Positions 19,359 to 28,432 of a stretch of DNA of 64,000 nucleotides are shown here, one piece after another. How positions within the stretch are numbered: the first letter of the stretch is position 1; each line of letters begins with the position of its first letter. The stretch covers positions 558,001 through 622,000 of the forward strand of contig CAVWLJ010000010.1 of assembly GCA_963755755.1 (NCBI GenBank), given 5' to 3'. The notes beneath the pieces are model-generated. The model was not told the origin of the DNA, made no database searches, and saw only the letters and a list, made by a program, of their open reading frames with translations. A program made the translations under genes and the position numbers. This stretch comes from DATKNA01 sp963755755. GTDB taxonomy: Bacteria; Actinomycetota; Actinomycetes; Actinomycetales; Kineosporiaceae.

Positions 19359-20573
19359 GACCGGGCCGGCTCGCCGACCGGCTGGCCGAGGTCGCCGAGC
19401 AGGTCGGTGAACCAGGCCACGCTCGTGTCGAACCGCTTGCCGCCCTTGATCCGGGGGAACTCGATCGCGCGCAGTTCGTCGCCGCGCTCCTCGTCCTCGC
19501 CGACGACGCCGCTCCCGCCGTCGAGCGCGACGTCGACGGCGAGGTCCGTGCAGCGGCGGATGAGGGCGAGGTCCTCGTCGTTGGCCGCCGCGGAGCGCGC
19601 GAAGTACCCGCTCTTGCCGACCTGCGTCTTCTCGGCCCCGAGCCGCTGCGCGAACTGCTTGCCGAACCAGGCGCCCGGGTTGATCGTGTCGAGCTTGACG
19701 TGCCCGAAGGCGTCGCGCTGCGGCTCCTCGCCGCGCGCCGTCAGCTCCGCGACGATCGTCTCGACGCCGGCGCCCTCGGAGACGAAGAGGTTGACGCAGC
19801 CGATCTCGTCCATGATCGCGCGGAGCCGCTCGGCCTCCGCGTCGATGTCGAACTGGAGCTCCGGCACGAACACGCCGTGCACGTCCCACCGGCGCCGGTC
19901 GTTGCCGAACCCGGCGTACTGCTGCTCGCCGACCCACGCGTGGTACCGCCGCGCCGTCTCCGCCGTCAGCCAGCCGCAGCCCCGGCCCATGACCTCGTGG
20001 ACGACGAGCATCCGCGGGTTCGACGAGTGCTCGGCGACGATGTTGCGGGCGAAGACCACGCCCTGCTCGGCGGCGGTCCAGGCGCCGAGCGACTGCTTGA
20101 TCGGCACGACGTCGTTGTCGATCGTCTTGGGCAGGCCGACGACGGTGAGGTCGTGGCCGTGCTGCTGCAGGTAGCGCGGCGAGGTCGGCGGCCGTCGTGT
20201 TCGTGTCGTCGCCGCCGATGGTGTGCAGGACGTCGACGCCGTCCCGGGTCAGCTGCTCGGCGGCGACCTGCAGCGGGTCCTGACCCTCCTGGACCAGCCC
20301 GCGCTTCACGGCGTCCGCGACGTTGGTGAGCTTGACCCGGCTGTTGCCGAGCGGGCTGCCGCCGAACCGGTGGAGCAGGTGCGCCTTGCTCCGGATGTCG
20401 CCGGTGACGGTGAGATGGCGCCCGCCGAGCAGGCCCGCGTAGCCGTCGACGTAGCCGATGATCTCGACGTCGGGGGCCACCGCGGTGTACCGCTCGATGA
20501 GCCCGCCGACGGCGGACGACAGGCAGGGGGCCAGCCCCCCGGCGGTGAGCAGGGCGACGCGGCGGACGGGCAT
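19355..20573 (-). CDS. Pyrophosphate-dependent 6-phosphofructokinase
   Basis: ATG 20573 opens PVRRVALLTAGGLAPCLSSAVGGLIERY; GGLAPCLSS is the phosphate-binding loop of this clade. The diagnostic motif is HTIGGDDTNTTAADLA: the second Asp in GGDD is the residue that favours pyrophosphate over ATP. It continues after one shift near 20180 with VGLPKTIDNDVVPIKQSLGAWTAAEQG, VHEVMGRGCGWLTAETARRYH and NLFVSEGAG. PKTIDND and MGRxxGWL are conserved substrate-site motifs. Length is about 406 residues. The enzyme reversibly phosphorylates fructose-6-phosphate with PPi in glycolysis/gluconeogenesis. It is the first gene of a two-gene unit with DUF1028. Confidence 0.88.
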
Positions 20574-20675
20574 GACGAGACTCCCGACGTGTGGCTCTCG
20601 GCTACGGGCGGCACCAACCCTAGTCGGGCGAGCGCGCGGCCTCGCCCCCGCCAGGATCTGGGCCAGGATGCGGTC

Positions 20676-21714
20676 ATGAACGACCTCGACCACTACCTGC
20701 CCGCCGCCGGGCGCTACGACGCGATGGAGTACCGCCGCTGCGGGCGGTCCGGGCTGAAGCTGCCCGCGGTCTCCCTCGGCCTCTGGCACAACTTCGGCGA
20801 CGACGTCCCGCTGGCCCGGCAGCGCGCGATCCTGCGCCGGGCCTTCGACCTCGGCATCACGCACATCGACCTGGCGAACAACTACGGGCCGCCCTACGGC
20901 AGCGCGGAGCTGAACTTCGGGAAGATCTTCGCCCAGGACCTGCGCCCCTACCGGGACCAGCTGGTCCTCTCCACCAAGGCCGGGTACGACATGTGGCCGG
21001 GGCCGTACGGCGAGTGGGGCTCGCGCAAGTACCTGCTCGCGAGCCTCGACCAGTCCCTCGCGCGGATGGGCGTCGACTACGTCGACATCTTCTACAGCCA
21101 CCGCTTCGATCCCGAGACGCCCCTCGAGGAGACGATGGGTGCGCTCGACACGGCGGTCCGGTCGGGGCGGGCCCTGTACGCCGGCATCTCCTCCTACTCG
21201 CCGGAGCGCACCCGGGAGGCGGCCGCGATCCTGCGGTCGATGGGGACGCCGCTGCTCATCCACCAGCCCAGCTACTCGATGCTCAACCGCTGGGTGGAGC
21301 GCGGCCTGCTCGACGTCCTCGGGGCCGAGGGGGTGGGGTGCATCGCGTTCTCCCCGCTCGCCCAGGGGATGCTCACCGACCGCTACCTCGACGGCATCCC
21401 CGAGGGGTCGCGCGCGTCGCAGGGCAAGTCGCTGGACCCGGCGCTGCTCAGCGACGCGTCCATGGCCCACATCCGGCGGCTGAACGAGATCGCGCAGCAG
21501 CGCGGGCAGAGCCTCGCCCAGCTCGCCCTGCAGTGGGTGCTCCGCGACCCACGGGTGACGTCGGTGCTCATCGGCGCCAGCAGCGTCGCGCAGCTCGAGG
21601 CCAACGTCGCCGCGTTCGACGCCCCGGCGCTCACCGACAGCCGAGCTCGCGGCGATCGACGCGGACGCCGTCGACTCGGGCATCAACCTCTGGGAACGCT
21701 CCAGCAGCTTCTGA
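20676..21714 (+). CDS. Aldo/keto reductase (YghZ-like)
   Basis: The 346-residue TIM-barrel reductase begins at ATG 20676 (MNDLDHYLPAAGRYDAMEYRRCGRSGLKLPAVSLGLWHNFG). The catalytic tetrad is visible: Asp in THIDLANNYGPPYGSAE with Tyr in NNYG, Lys in VLSTKAGY and His in FYSHRFDPETP. A cofactor loop VTSVLIGASSVAQLEANV sits near the C-terminus. A single shift near 21645 breaks the tail, which in the other frame reads ELAAIDADAVDSGINLWERSSSF and stops at 21714. YghZ-type enzymes reduce L-glyceraldehyde-3-phosphate and other aldehydes with NADPH, a plausible detoxification role. Confidence 0.88.
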
Positions 21715-21739
21715 CGACGTCCTGCGGCAGGATGTCGCG

Positions 21740-23446
21740 GTGCCCACCGAGCTCACCACCACCCCCACCACCGCCCGCCAGGTCGCCGACCGCTACGTCG
21801 ACGACCTGGTCCTGCTCGACCCGATCGTCGCCACCGCCCTCGGCGTCCCCGTGGGGCAGGACCGCTGGCCCGACTTCTCGCCCGCCGGGATCGACCAGCT
21901 GGCCCACCTGCACCGCAGCACGCTGCGCGCGCTCGACGAGGCGGAGGCGGCTGCCGGCGGCCGCGACCGGCTGGACGATCTCGAGCGTCGCTGCGCCCGG
22001 CTGCTGCGCGAGCGACTCGAGGCCCAGCTGGCGGTCTCGGACGCCGGGGAGCCGTTGCGGCAGCTCGACACCATGTCCTCCCCGCCGCAGTCGATCCGGC
22101 AGGCGTTCACGCTCATGCCGACCGGCACGCCGGAGGACTGGGAGGCGATCGCGAGCCGCGTCGAGGGGGTGCCGGAGGCGCTGCAGCAGTACCGCGCGAC
22201 CCTGGCGACCGGGCGGGACCGCGGGCTGGTCGCGGGACGGCGGCAGGTCGAGGCGGTCGTCGCGCAGATCGGCGGTTGGTCGGGGTGGTTCGGCTCGTTC
22301 GTCGCGCCCGGTCCCGAGGCGCTCCGCGAGCGCCTCACCCTCGCCGGTGCGGACGCCGACGCCGCGACCGCCGACCTGCGGACCTGGATCGCCGACGAGT
22401 ACGCCCCCGCAGCGGTCTCGGCCCCGGACGCCGCCGGCCGCGACCGCTACCGGCTCTCGGCCCGCGCCTGGGCGGGCGCCGACCTCGACCTCGACGAGGC
22501 CTACGCCTGGGGCTGGGCCGAGTTCGCGCGGATCGACGCGGACATCCGGGCCGAGGCGCAGAAGGTGCTGCCCGGCGCGACGCCCGCCGAGGCGATGCGG
22601 CACCTCGACGAGCACGGCCCCGCGATCGTCGGCGTCGACGCGGTGCGCGAGCACCTGCAGCACCTCATGGACGAGGCGATCGAGACGCTCGACGGCGCCC
22701 ACTTCGACCTGGCCGAGCCGGTGCGCCGGGTCGAGTCGATGATCGCCCCTGCCGGCGCCGCCGCCGCGCCCTACTACACCCGGCCCGCGCAGGACTTCTC
22801 CCGCCCGGGCCGCACCTGGCTGCCGACCATGGGGCAGGACCGGTTCCCGCTCTGGGACCTGGTGAGCACCTGGTACCACGAGGGCGTCCCCGGGCATCAC
22901 CTGCAGCTCGCGCAGTGGGTGTACGTCGCCCCGCAGCTCTCGCGCTACCAGACCGGCATCGGGTCGGTCAGCGCGAACGTCGAGGGCTGGGCGCTCTACG
23001 CCGAGCGCCTCATGGACGAGCTCGGTTTCCTCACCGACCCGGCCGCTCGCATCGGCTACCTCGACGCGCAGCGGATGCGCGCCGTCCGGGTGATCATCGA
23101 CATCGGGATGCACCTCGAGCTGGAGATCCCGACGACCCAGGGCGTCCCCGAGCCCTTCCACCCCGGCGAGCGCTGGACGCCGGAGCTCGGCCGCGCCTTC
23201 TTCGGCGCCAACAGCGGCCGGCCGGCGGAGTTCCTCGACAGCGAGATCGTCCGCTACCTCGGCTGGCCCGGCCAGGCCATCGGCTACAAGCTCGGCGAGC
23301 GCGCCTGGCTGGCCGGCCGGGACGCGGCGCGCCGCGCGCACGAGGCCCGCGGCGAGGAGTTCGACCTCAAGGCCTGGCACATGGCAGCGCTCTCGCAGGG
23401 CTCGCTGGGCCTGGACGACCTCGTCGCCGAGCTGTCCGTGCTGTGA
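21740..23446 (+). CDS. DUF885 family protein (putative zinc peptidase-like)
   Basis: An intact 568-residue protein starts at GTG 21740 (PTELTTTPTTARQVADRYVDDLVLLDP). The C-terminal half contains TWYHEGVPGHHLQLAQWVYVAPQLS, an HExxxxH-type cluster (HEGVPGHH) diagnostic of DUF885, and NVEGWALYAERLMDELGFLTDPAARIGYL, whose EGWALYAE supplies a further metal-ligand glutamate. The fold is related to M32/M3-like metallopeptidases, and no signal peptide is seen. Substrate unknown. It lies 25 bp after the aldo/keto reductase stop and its own stop overlaps the next start (GTGA), so an operon of three genes is likely. Confidence 0.85.
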   Translation: MPTELTTTPTTARQVADRYVDDLVLLDPIVATALGVPVGQDRWPDFSPAGIDQLAHLHRSTLRALDEAEAAAGGRDRLDDLERRCARLLRERLEAQLAVSDAGEPLRQLDTMSSPPQSIRQAFTLMPTGTPEDWEAIASRVEGVPEALQQYRATLATGRDRGLVAGRRQVEAVVAQIGGWSGWFGSFVAPGPEALRERLTLAGADADAATADLRTWIADEYAPAAVSAPDAAGRDRYRLSARAWAGADLDLDEAYAWGWAEFARIDADIRAEAQKVLPGATPAEAMRHLDEHGPAIVGVDAVREHLQHLMDEAIETLDGAHFDLAEPVRRVESMIAPAGAAAAPYYTRPAQDFSRPGRTWLPTMGQDRFPLWDLVSTWYHEGVPGHHLQLAQWVYVAPQLSRYQTGIGSVSANVEGWALYAERLMDELGFLTDPAARIGYLDAQRMRAVRVIIDIGMHLELEIPTTQGVPEPFHPGERWTPELGRAFFGANSGRPAEFLDSEIVRYLGWPGQAIGYKLGERAWLAGRDAARRAHEARGEEFDLKAWHMAALSQGSLGLDDLVAELSVL

Positions 23447-24490
23447 GGGCGCGTCGTCCTCGACGCGTTCGGCGAGGTGCCTCGTCTGCGCGAGGTCGCC
23501 GATCCGGTCTGCCCGCCCGACGGCGCCGTCGTCCGGGTCGAGGCGACCGGGCTGTGCCGCAGCGACTGGCACGCGCTCACCGGCCACGATCCGACGATCA
23601 CGCTGCCGCACGTGCCGGGCCACGAGTTCGCCGGCGTCCTGCACGAGGTCGGCCCCGAGGTCCGCGGCTGGCGGACCGGCCAGCGGGTGACGACGCCGTT
23701 CGTCAACGCCTGCGGCCGCTGCCGGACCTGCCTGGCCGGTGACCAGCAGGTCTGCGAGGACCAGCGGCAGCCGGGCTTCACGCACTGGGGGTCGTTCGCC
23801 GAGCTCGTGGTCGTCGAACGCGCCGAGGTCAACCTCGTCGCGCTGCCGGACGCCGTCAGCGCCGTCGCCGCCGCCGCGCTCGGCTGCCGCTTCGCGACCG
23901 CGTTCCGGGCGGTCGTGCAGCTGGGGCGGGTGGCTCCGGGGGAGTGGGTCGCGGTGCACGGCTGCGGCGGCGTCGGGCTCTCCGCGGTGATGGTCGCGGC
24001 GGCGGCCGGTGCCCGGGTCGTGGCCGTCGACGTCCGCGCCGGGGCGCTGGACCTCGCGACGGCCGCCGGCGCCGAGGTCGTCGTCCGGGTCGACCGCGAC
24101 CAGGAGCCGCTCGCCGTGGCGGCCCGGGTGCGGGGCGCGGCCGACGGACCCGTGGCGTTGTCGCTCGACGCCCTCGGCAACCCGGCGACCTGCGCCGCGT
24201 CCCTGGGGTGCCTGGCGCCGCGCGGTCGCCACGTGCAGGTCGGGCTGCTGCCGGACGTGCTCGGCTGGCCCGCCGTCCCGCTGCACCTCGTGATCGCCGG
24301 CGAGCTGGAGCTGCTGGGCAGCCACGGGATGGCCGCCTGGCGCTACCCCGAGCTGCTCGGGCTGGTCGCCGCCGGCCGCCTGCGCCCCGGCGACCTGGTC
24401 ACGGCCCGTGTCGCCCTCGACGACGCGGGGGCCGCGCTGGCCGCGATGGGCGACGCTCCGCCCACGGGCATCGTCGTCGCCGTTCCCTGA
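23443..24490 (+). CDS. Zinc-dependent alcohol dehydrogenase (MDR family)
   Basis: The protein reads VVLDAFGEVPRLREVADPVCPPDGAVVRVEATGLCRSDWHALTGHDP, with the catalytic zinc ligand Cys in GLCRSD and GHEFAG. The structural zinc loop CGRCRTCLAGDQQVCED has four cysteines, and the Rossmann motif is GCGGVGLSAVMVAAAAGARVVAVDVR. GTG at 23443 is favoured, overlapping the DUF885 stop; an extra base near 23452 shifts the first codons, and repairing it gives the expected start MRAVVLDAF. It oxidises an alcohol with NAD(P). The pairing with DUF885 and the aldo/keto reductase suggests a small redox operon, but the pathway is not evident. Confidence 0.85.
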
Positions 24491-24522
24491 CGTCCGCTTC
24501 CCGGCCGCTACGCTCACCGGCT

Positions 24523-26031
24523 GTGAGCAGGTCGACCGGCTCCGGCGAGGTGCTCGGCCGCGGGGTCGGGCTGACCCCCGCGGACCCGCCGTGGATCGGC
24601 CGCTACCGGCTGCTGCGCCGGCTCGGCGCCGGGGGCATGGGGCTGGTGTACCTCGGCGAGGCGCCCGACGGCGCGCCCGTCGCCGTCAAGGTCATCCGGC
24701 CCGAGTACGCCGACGACAGCGTCTACCGCCGCCGCTTCCACGCCGAGGCGCAGGCCGCCGCGCGGGTGCACGACCCGGGCGTGGCCCGCGTCCTCGACCA
24801 CGACACCGGCGGCGCCTCGCCCTACCTCGTCACCGAGTACGTGCCGGGGGAGTCACTGCGCGACCGGGTGCAGGCCTCCGGTCCGCTGCGCGGCGCCGAG
24901 CTGGAGGCGTTCGCCCGCGGCGTCGCCCGCGCGCTCGCCGGCATCCACGCGGCCGGGGTCGTGCACCGCGACCTCAAGCCCTCGAACGTCGTCCTCTCCC
25001 CGGCCGGCCCCCGGATCGTCGACTTCGGGATCGCCCGGGCCCTGGACGCCGCCACGCGCTACACGACGACCGGCGAGATCGTCGGGAGCGTCGGGTGGAT
25101 GGCGCCGGAGGTGCTGCGCCAGCAGCCGGCAACCGCCGCCGCCGACGTCTTCGCCTGGGGGGCGACCGTCGCCTACGCCGCCACCGGCCGGCGTCCCTTC
25201 GGGGAGGGGCCGGAGATCGCGGTGGCGCACCGGGTGCTGGCCGGGCCGCCGCCGGACGTCGCGGGCGTCCCGCCCTGGCTCGCGCCCCTGGTCGTCGCGG
25301 CGCTGGCGCCCGACCCCGCCGCCCGGCCCCCCGCTGCCGCCCTCGCCGCCGGCCGCAGCGACCCCACCCGCCGGCTGGGCGCCCCCGCGCCGACCCGGGT
25401 GTCCTCGCCTCCGCGCCGGCGGCGGGTGCCACTTCGGGTGCCGCTGGCCTGCCTCGGCGCCGGCGTCGCCGTGCTCGCCCTGCTCGGGGCGCTCCGGCAG
25501 CACCCCGCCGCCGGCGGTGCGTCCGCGCACTCCACCCCTCGTGCGTCGCACTCTTCCCCGAAGGCGCATGCGACGGCTCGGGCGACGACACCGCGTCCGA
25601 CCCGGACGCAGCCGCGCGAGCCCGGCGTGCTCGTCGCGGCCCGGGTGGCGGCGGCGCAGGACGGGGACGTCGTCTTCACCCTCACCGACCTGCGCTGCGG
25701 CCTGAGCCGGGTCGGGCGCGGCGCCGCGGGCCAGGACGAGCCGGCGGGGCGGCGGGGCTGCGCCGGGCACGTGGTCGCGCGCGACGTCGGCTCCGCGCAG
25801 CACCTGCTGCCGCCGCAGAACCTGCTCGGTTCCGACGGGCGGACCTACAGATCCAACGGCTGGCTGGCGCCGCGCTACGGCCGCAAGGCGCTCGAGCTGC
25901 AGCTGATCCGGCCCGGCCGGTCGGTCACGTCGACGCTGGTCTGGGAGCTCCCGGCCGGCGTCCGGCCCGTCGCCGTCGAGTTCCGCGGCGACCTGATCTT
26001 CGCCGCCGGCACCCGGCGCTCGCTCCGCTGA
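24523..26031 (+). CDS. Transmembrane Ser/Thr protein kinase with extracytoplasmic domain
   Basis: Kinase motifs are complete: YRLLRRLGAGGMGLVYLGEA (glycine loop), VAVKVIRPEY (Lys), HRDLKPSNVVL (catalytic Asp and Asn), VDFGIARA (DFG), TTTGEIVGSVGWMAPEVL (activation loop with Thr residues and the APE element), within residues about 27-270. A Pro/Arg-rich juxtamembrane stretch precedes one membrane helix (LACLGAGVAVLALLGAL, near 310-326). A Ser/Thr/Pro-rich linker leads to an extracellular domain of roughly 130 residues (DGDVVFTLTDLRCGLSRVG, then SNGWLAPRYGRKALELQLIRPGR) resembling DUF4352-like sandwich domains, with two cysteines that could pair. GTG 24523 is the start. It probably signals envelope state by phosphorylating cytoplasmic targets. 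Confidence 0.85.
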   Translation: MSRSTGSGEVLGRGVGLTPADPPWIGRYRLLRRLGAGGMGLVYLGEAPDGAPVAVKVIRPEYADDSVYRRRFHAEAQAAARVHDPGVARVLDHDTGGASPYLVTEYVPGESLRDRVQASGPLRGAELEAFARGVARALAGIHAAGVVHRDLKPSNVVLSPAGPRIVDFGIARALDAATRYTTTGEIVGSVGWMAPEVLRQQPATAAADVFAWGATVAYAATGRRPFGEGPEIAVAHRVLAGPPPDVAGVPPWLAPLVVAALAPDPAARPPAAALAAGRSDPTRRLGAPAPTRVSSPPRRRRVPLRVPLACLGAGVAVLALLGALRQHPAAGGASAHSTPRASHSSPKAHATARATTPRPTRTQPREPGVLVAARVAAAQDGDVVFTLTDLRCGLSRVGRGAAGQDEPAGRRGCAGHVVARDVGSAQHLLPPQNLLGSDGRTYRSNGWLAPRYGRKALELQLIRPGRSVTSTLVWELPAGVRPVAVEFRGDLIFAAGTRRSLR

Positions 26032-26039
26032 GATCCCAC

Positions 26040-26066
26040 CCATCCGCCGTCCGGCCGGCTCCGAAC
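26040..26066 (+). promoter_or_regulatory. SigK-like promoter before sigK
   Basis: CCATCC (26040-26045) and CCGAAC (26061-26066) are separated by 15 bp, 36 bp upstream of the sigK start. Mycobacterial SigK promoters are reported as CCATCC-N16/17-CCGAAT, so this matches 11 of 12 positions with a slightly short spacer. It suggests that sigK drives its own operon. Confidence 0.6.
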
Positions 26067-26101
26067 ATCGGCTGAGGACCGCGGACGGCGAGGAGGACGA
26101 T

Positions 26102-26719
26102 GTGCGCGTGTCACCCCTGCGAGGCCCCTGGCGGCCGCGGATCGTCGGACCCCCGCCGGAGGCCGACGAGGGCCCCCGCGACGCGGAGGACGCCCTGCTG
26201 CAGCGTGTGGCCCGGGGGGACGAGGCCGCGTTCGAGCAGCTGTACGACCTGGTCGCACCGATGGTGCACGGCGTCGTGCGGGGAGTGGTCCGCAACCCCG
26301 CGCTGTCGGAGGAGGTCACGCAGGAGGTGCTCGTCGAGGCCTGGCGGACCTCGCCGCGGTTCGACCCCGCGCGGGGCAGTGCGCGTTCCTGGCTGATCAC
26401 GATGGCCCGACGCCGCGCGGTGGACCGTGTCCGCTCCGTGCAGGCCGCCGCGGACCGCGACGCCGCGGCCGGTGCCCAGTCGGTCGAGCGGGACGTCGAC
26501 GTCGTCTCGGAGGCGGTCGAGATCCGGCTGGAGCAGCAGCAGGTCCGCCGCTGCATGGGTGGGCTGACCGAGCTCCAGCGGGAGGCCGTGTCGCTCGCCT
26601 TCTACTCCGGTCACACTCATCGGGAGGTGTCGCAGCTCCTCGGCGTCCCGCTCGGAACGATCAAGACTCGGCTGCGGGACGGTCTCATCCGGCTGCGCGA
26701 CTGCCTGGGGGTGGCGTGA
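26102..26719 (+). CDS. sigK: ECF RNA polymerase sigma factor SigK
   Basis: The 205-residue sigma factor has region 2 (ALLQRVARGDEAAFEQLYDLVAPMVHGVVRGVVRNPALSEEVTQEVLVEAWRTSPRFDPARGSARSWLITMARRRAVDRVRS) and region 4 (MGGLTELQREAVSLAFYSGHTHREVSQLLGVPLGTIKTRLRDGLIRLRDCLGV). The LAFYSGHTHREVS phrase is characteristic of SigK orthologues. GTG 26102 is chosen behind GAGGAGG; GTG 26108 is in frame. The stop overlaps the rskA ATG (TGATG), the canonical sigma/anti-sigma coupling. It is held inactive by RskA until the membrane protein is cleaved. In mycobacteria the regulon includes secreted antigens; here the regulon is unknown. Confidence 0.9.
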   Translation: MRVSPLRGPWRPRIVGPPPEADEGPRDAEDALLQRVARGDEAAFEQLYDLVAPMVHGVVRGVVRNPALSEEVTQEVLVEAWRTSPRFDPARGSARSWLITMARRRAVDRVRSVQAAADRDAAAGAQSVERDVDVVSEAVEIRLEQQQVRRCMGGLTELQREAVSLAFYSGHTHREVSQLLGVPLGTIKTRLRDGLIRLRDCLGVA

Positions 26720-27456
26720 TGGACGCGGTCGAGCGGGCGGACGTGCACACGCTCATCGGTGCCTACGCCCTGGACGCGCTCGAGGACGACGAGCGCGAGG
26801 AGTTCGAGCGCCACCTCGCCGACTGCGAACCGTGCCGGGAGGAGGTCGTCGGGTTCCGGCGCACCGCGGTCCGGCTCGCCGAGGCAGCCGCCGTGGTACC
26901 GCCGCCGCGCATGCACGGCCGCGTGATGCAGGAGATCGCGGCGACCCCCCAGGTGCGCGACACCCCGGGGACGCCCGTGCGCGGCGCCGGCCGACGGGTG
27001 CCGCCACGCTCACGGCTCTGGCTGGCCGCGGCCGCGGTGCTCGCCGTCGCCTCGGTGGGTCTCGGCGGGGTCGCGTGGAACCAGTACCAGGCGGCTCAGG
27101 ACGCCCGGCGCACCAGCCAGGCGATCACCCAGATCCTCGCCGACCGGCAGGCCCACGCGGTGACGCAGCGCCTCCCGGGCGGCGCCAACGCCACGCTCGT
27201 AGTCGCCGAGGATCGGGCCGTGCTGGCCGGCACCGCGCTGCCGGCGCTGCCCGACGATCGCACCTACCAGCTGTGGATCATCCGTGGGAAGGAGATCACG
27301 TCGGCAGGGCTGGGGCCGTCGGGTCCGGGCGCCTCCGCGTCGTGGTCGCGGCTCGTGCCCGGGGTGCAGCCGGGCGACGTGGTGGCCGTGAGCGTCGAGC
27401 CGTCCGGCGGGTCGGCCCAGCCGACGACGACGCCGATCGTCACCCTGCAGGTGTGA
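26719..27456 (+). CDS. rskA: Anti-sigma-K factor RskA
   Basis: The 245-residue protein starts VERADVHTLIGAYALDALEDDEREEFERHLADCEPCREEVVGFRRTAVRLAEA, the zinc-anti-sigma fold with HLADCEPC as the HxxxCxxC motif. One membrane helix follows (RLWLAAAAVLAVASVGLGGVAW, near residues 96-117). The extracytoplasmic RskA domain includes DRQAHAVTQRLPGGANATLVVAEDRAVLAGTALPALPDDRTYQLWII and a VQPGDVVAVSVEPSGGSAQPT end. It binds SigK at the membrane and releases it after regulated proteolysis. ATG 26719 is used; GTG 26716 is one codon upstream. Its 3' end overlaps the convergent gene by 17 bp. Confidence 0.9.
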   Translation: MDAVERADVHTLIGAYALDALEDDEREEFERHLADCEPCREEVVGFRRTAVRLAEAAAVVPPPRMHGRVMQEIAATPQVRDTPGTPVRGAGRRVPPRSRLWLAAAAVLAVASVGLGGVAWNQYQAAQDARRTSQAITQILADRQAHAVTQRLPGGANATLVVAEDRAVLAGTALPALPDDRTYQLWIIRGKEITSAGLGPSGPGASASWSRLVPGVQPGDVVAVSVEPSGGSAQPTTTPIVTLQV

Positions 27457-28243
27457 CCGGCGGATCGCGCAGCGGGCGGTAGCCGGACGCGAACGCCCGG
27501 AGCTCGTCGGTGGCGAGCATCCGGGCGGGGACGGCGTCCGCCGCCAGCCGCCGCTCGATCGCGGACCAGGGCAAGGGTTCGTCGCTGCCGGCGAGCACGA
27601 CGTTGCCGTACCGGCGGCCGTGCAGCTGCCCGGGTTCGGCGATCATCGCGACGTGCGCGAACGACGCGAGCGCGGTCGCCGCCTCGTGCCGTGCCGCGCT
27701 CAGGTGCGGGTTGTCCGCGAGGTTCGCCAGGTAGACGCCGCCGGGTACCAGCACCCGGCGGACCTCGGCGAGGAACTCGGTCGTGGTGAGGTGGCCCGGG
27801 ACGGTGGCCCCGGCGAACGCGTCGCGGACGACGACGTCGTAGCCCGCCTCGCGCAGGTCGGCGAGGCCGGCGCGGCCGTCCGCGACGACGAGCCGCAGCG
27901 CGGGCGACGAGCGGAGCCCGAAGGCACGCCGGACGACGTCGAGCACCCCGGGGTCGATCTCCAGCACGACCTGGCGCGACCCCGGCCGGGTGGCGGCGAC
28001 GTACCGCGCCACGGTGCAGCCGGCGCCGCCCAGGTGCACGACCCGCAGCGGGTCGCCCGCCGGGGCCACGGCGTCCACGACGTCGGCGAACCAGCGGACG
28101 TACTCGAAGTCGAGCCGGGTCGGGTCGTCGAGGTCGACGTGGCTCGAGGGGACGCCGTTGACGACGACGGTCCACCCGCGCCGGCCGTCGTCGTCCGGCA
28201 GGAGGTCCACGCGTCCGGTGTCCACCGGCCACGACCCCGGCAT
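27440..28243 (-). CDS. Spermidine synthase-like methyltransferase-fold protein
   Basis: The intact 267-residue protein has the aminopropyltransferase/methyltransferase fold: LDFEYVRWFADVVDAVAPAGDPLRVVHLGGAGCTVARYVAATRPGSRQVVLEIDPGVLDVVRRAFGL (a modified GGG/GxG motif I and acidic EID), then DGRAGLADLREAGYDVVVRDAFAGATVPGHLTTTEFLAEVRRVLVPGGVYLANLAD. The RDAF stretch replaces the usual D-x-x-DP polyamine-site motif, and the N-terminal tetramerisation domain is missing, so polyamine synthesis is doubtful. ATG 28243 is used; GTG 28291 is an in-frame alternative. It could be an uncharacterised small-molecule methyl/aminopropyl transferase. Confidence 0.75.
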   Translation of the reverse strand: MPGSWPVDTGRVDLLPDDDGRRGWTVVVNGVPSSHVDLDDPTRLDFEYVRWFADVVDAVAPAGDPLRVVHLGGAGCTVARYVAATRPGSRQVVLEIDPGVLDVVRRAFGLRSSPALRLVVADGRAGLADLREAGYDVVVRDAFAGATVPGHLTTTEFLAEVRRVLVPGGVYLANLADNPHLSAARHEAATALASFAHVAMIAEPGQLHGRRYGNVVLAGSDEPLPWSAIERRLAADAVPARMLATDELRAFASGYRPLRDPPVTPAG

Positions 28244-28432
28244 CGGCTCTGGGCCGCTGCGGCGACGCGGAGGGGGACGGCGATCCGGCACGCATGTCAG
28301 GGTAGGGACGGCATGGCAACGGCGCGGCCGGGCACGGTGGGGCCTGAGACGCAGTCCGGGACGCCGCCGGGAACGTCCGGAACGTCCGTGTCGTTGCCGA
28401 ACGCAGAGACGTCGTGACGGAGGGAGACAGCG

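Noticed and set aside
18498..21686. A 1,062-residue minus-strand frame spanning PFK, DUF1028 and the antisense of the aldo/keto reductase
   Set aside because: The first 350 residues are antisense to the aldo/keto reductase and show no family pattern. Only the PFK and DUF1028 parts have conserved motifs, and these have their own start codons.
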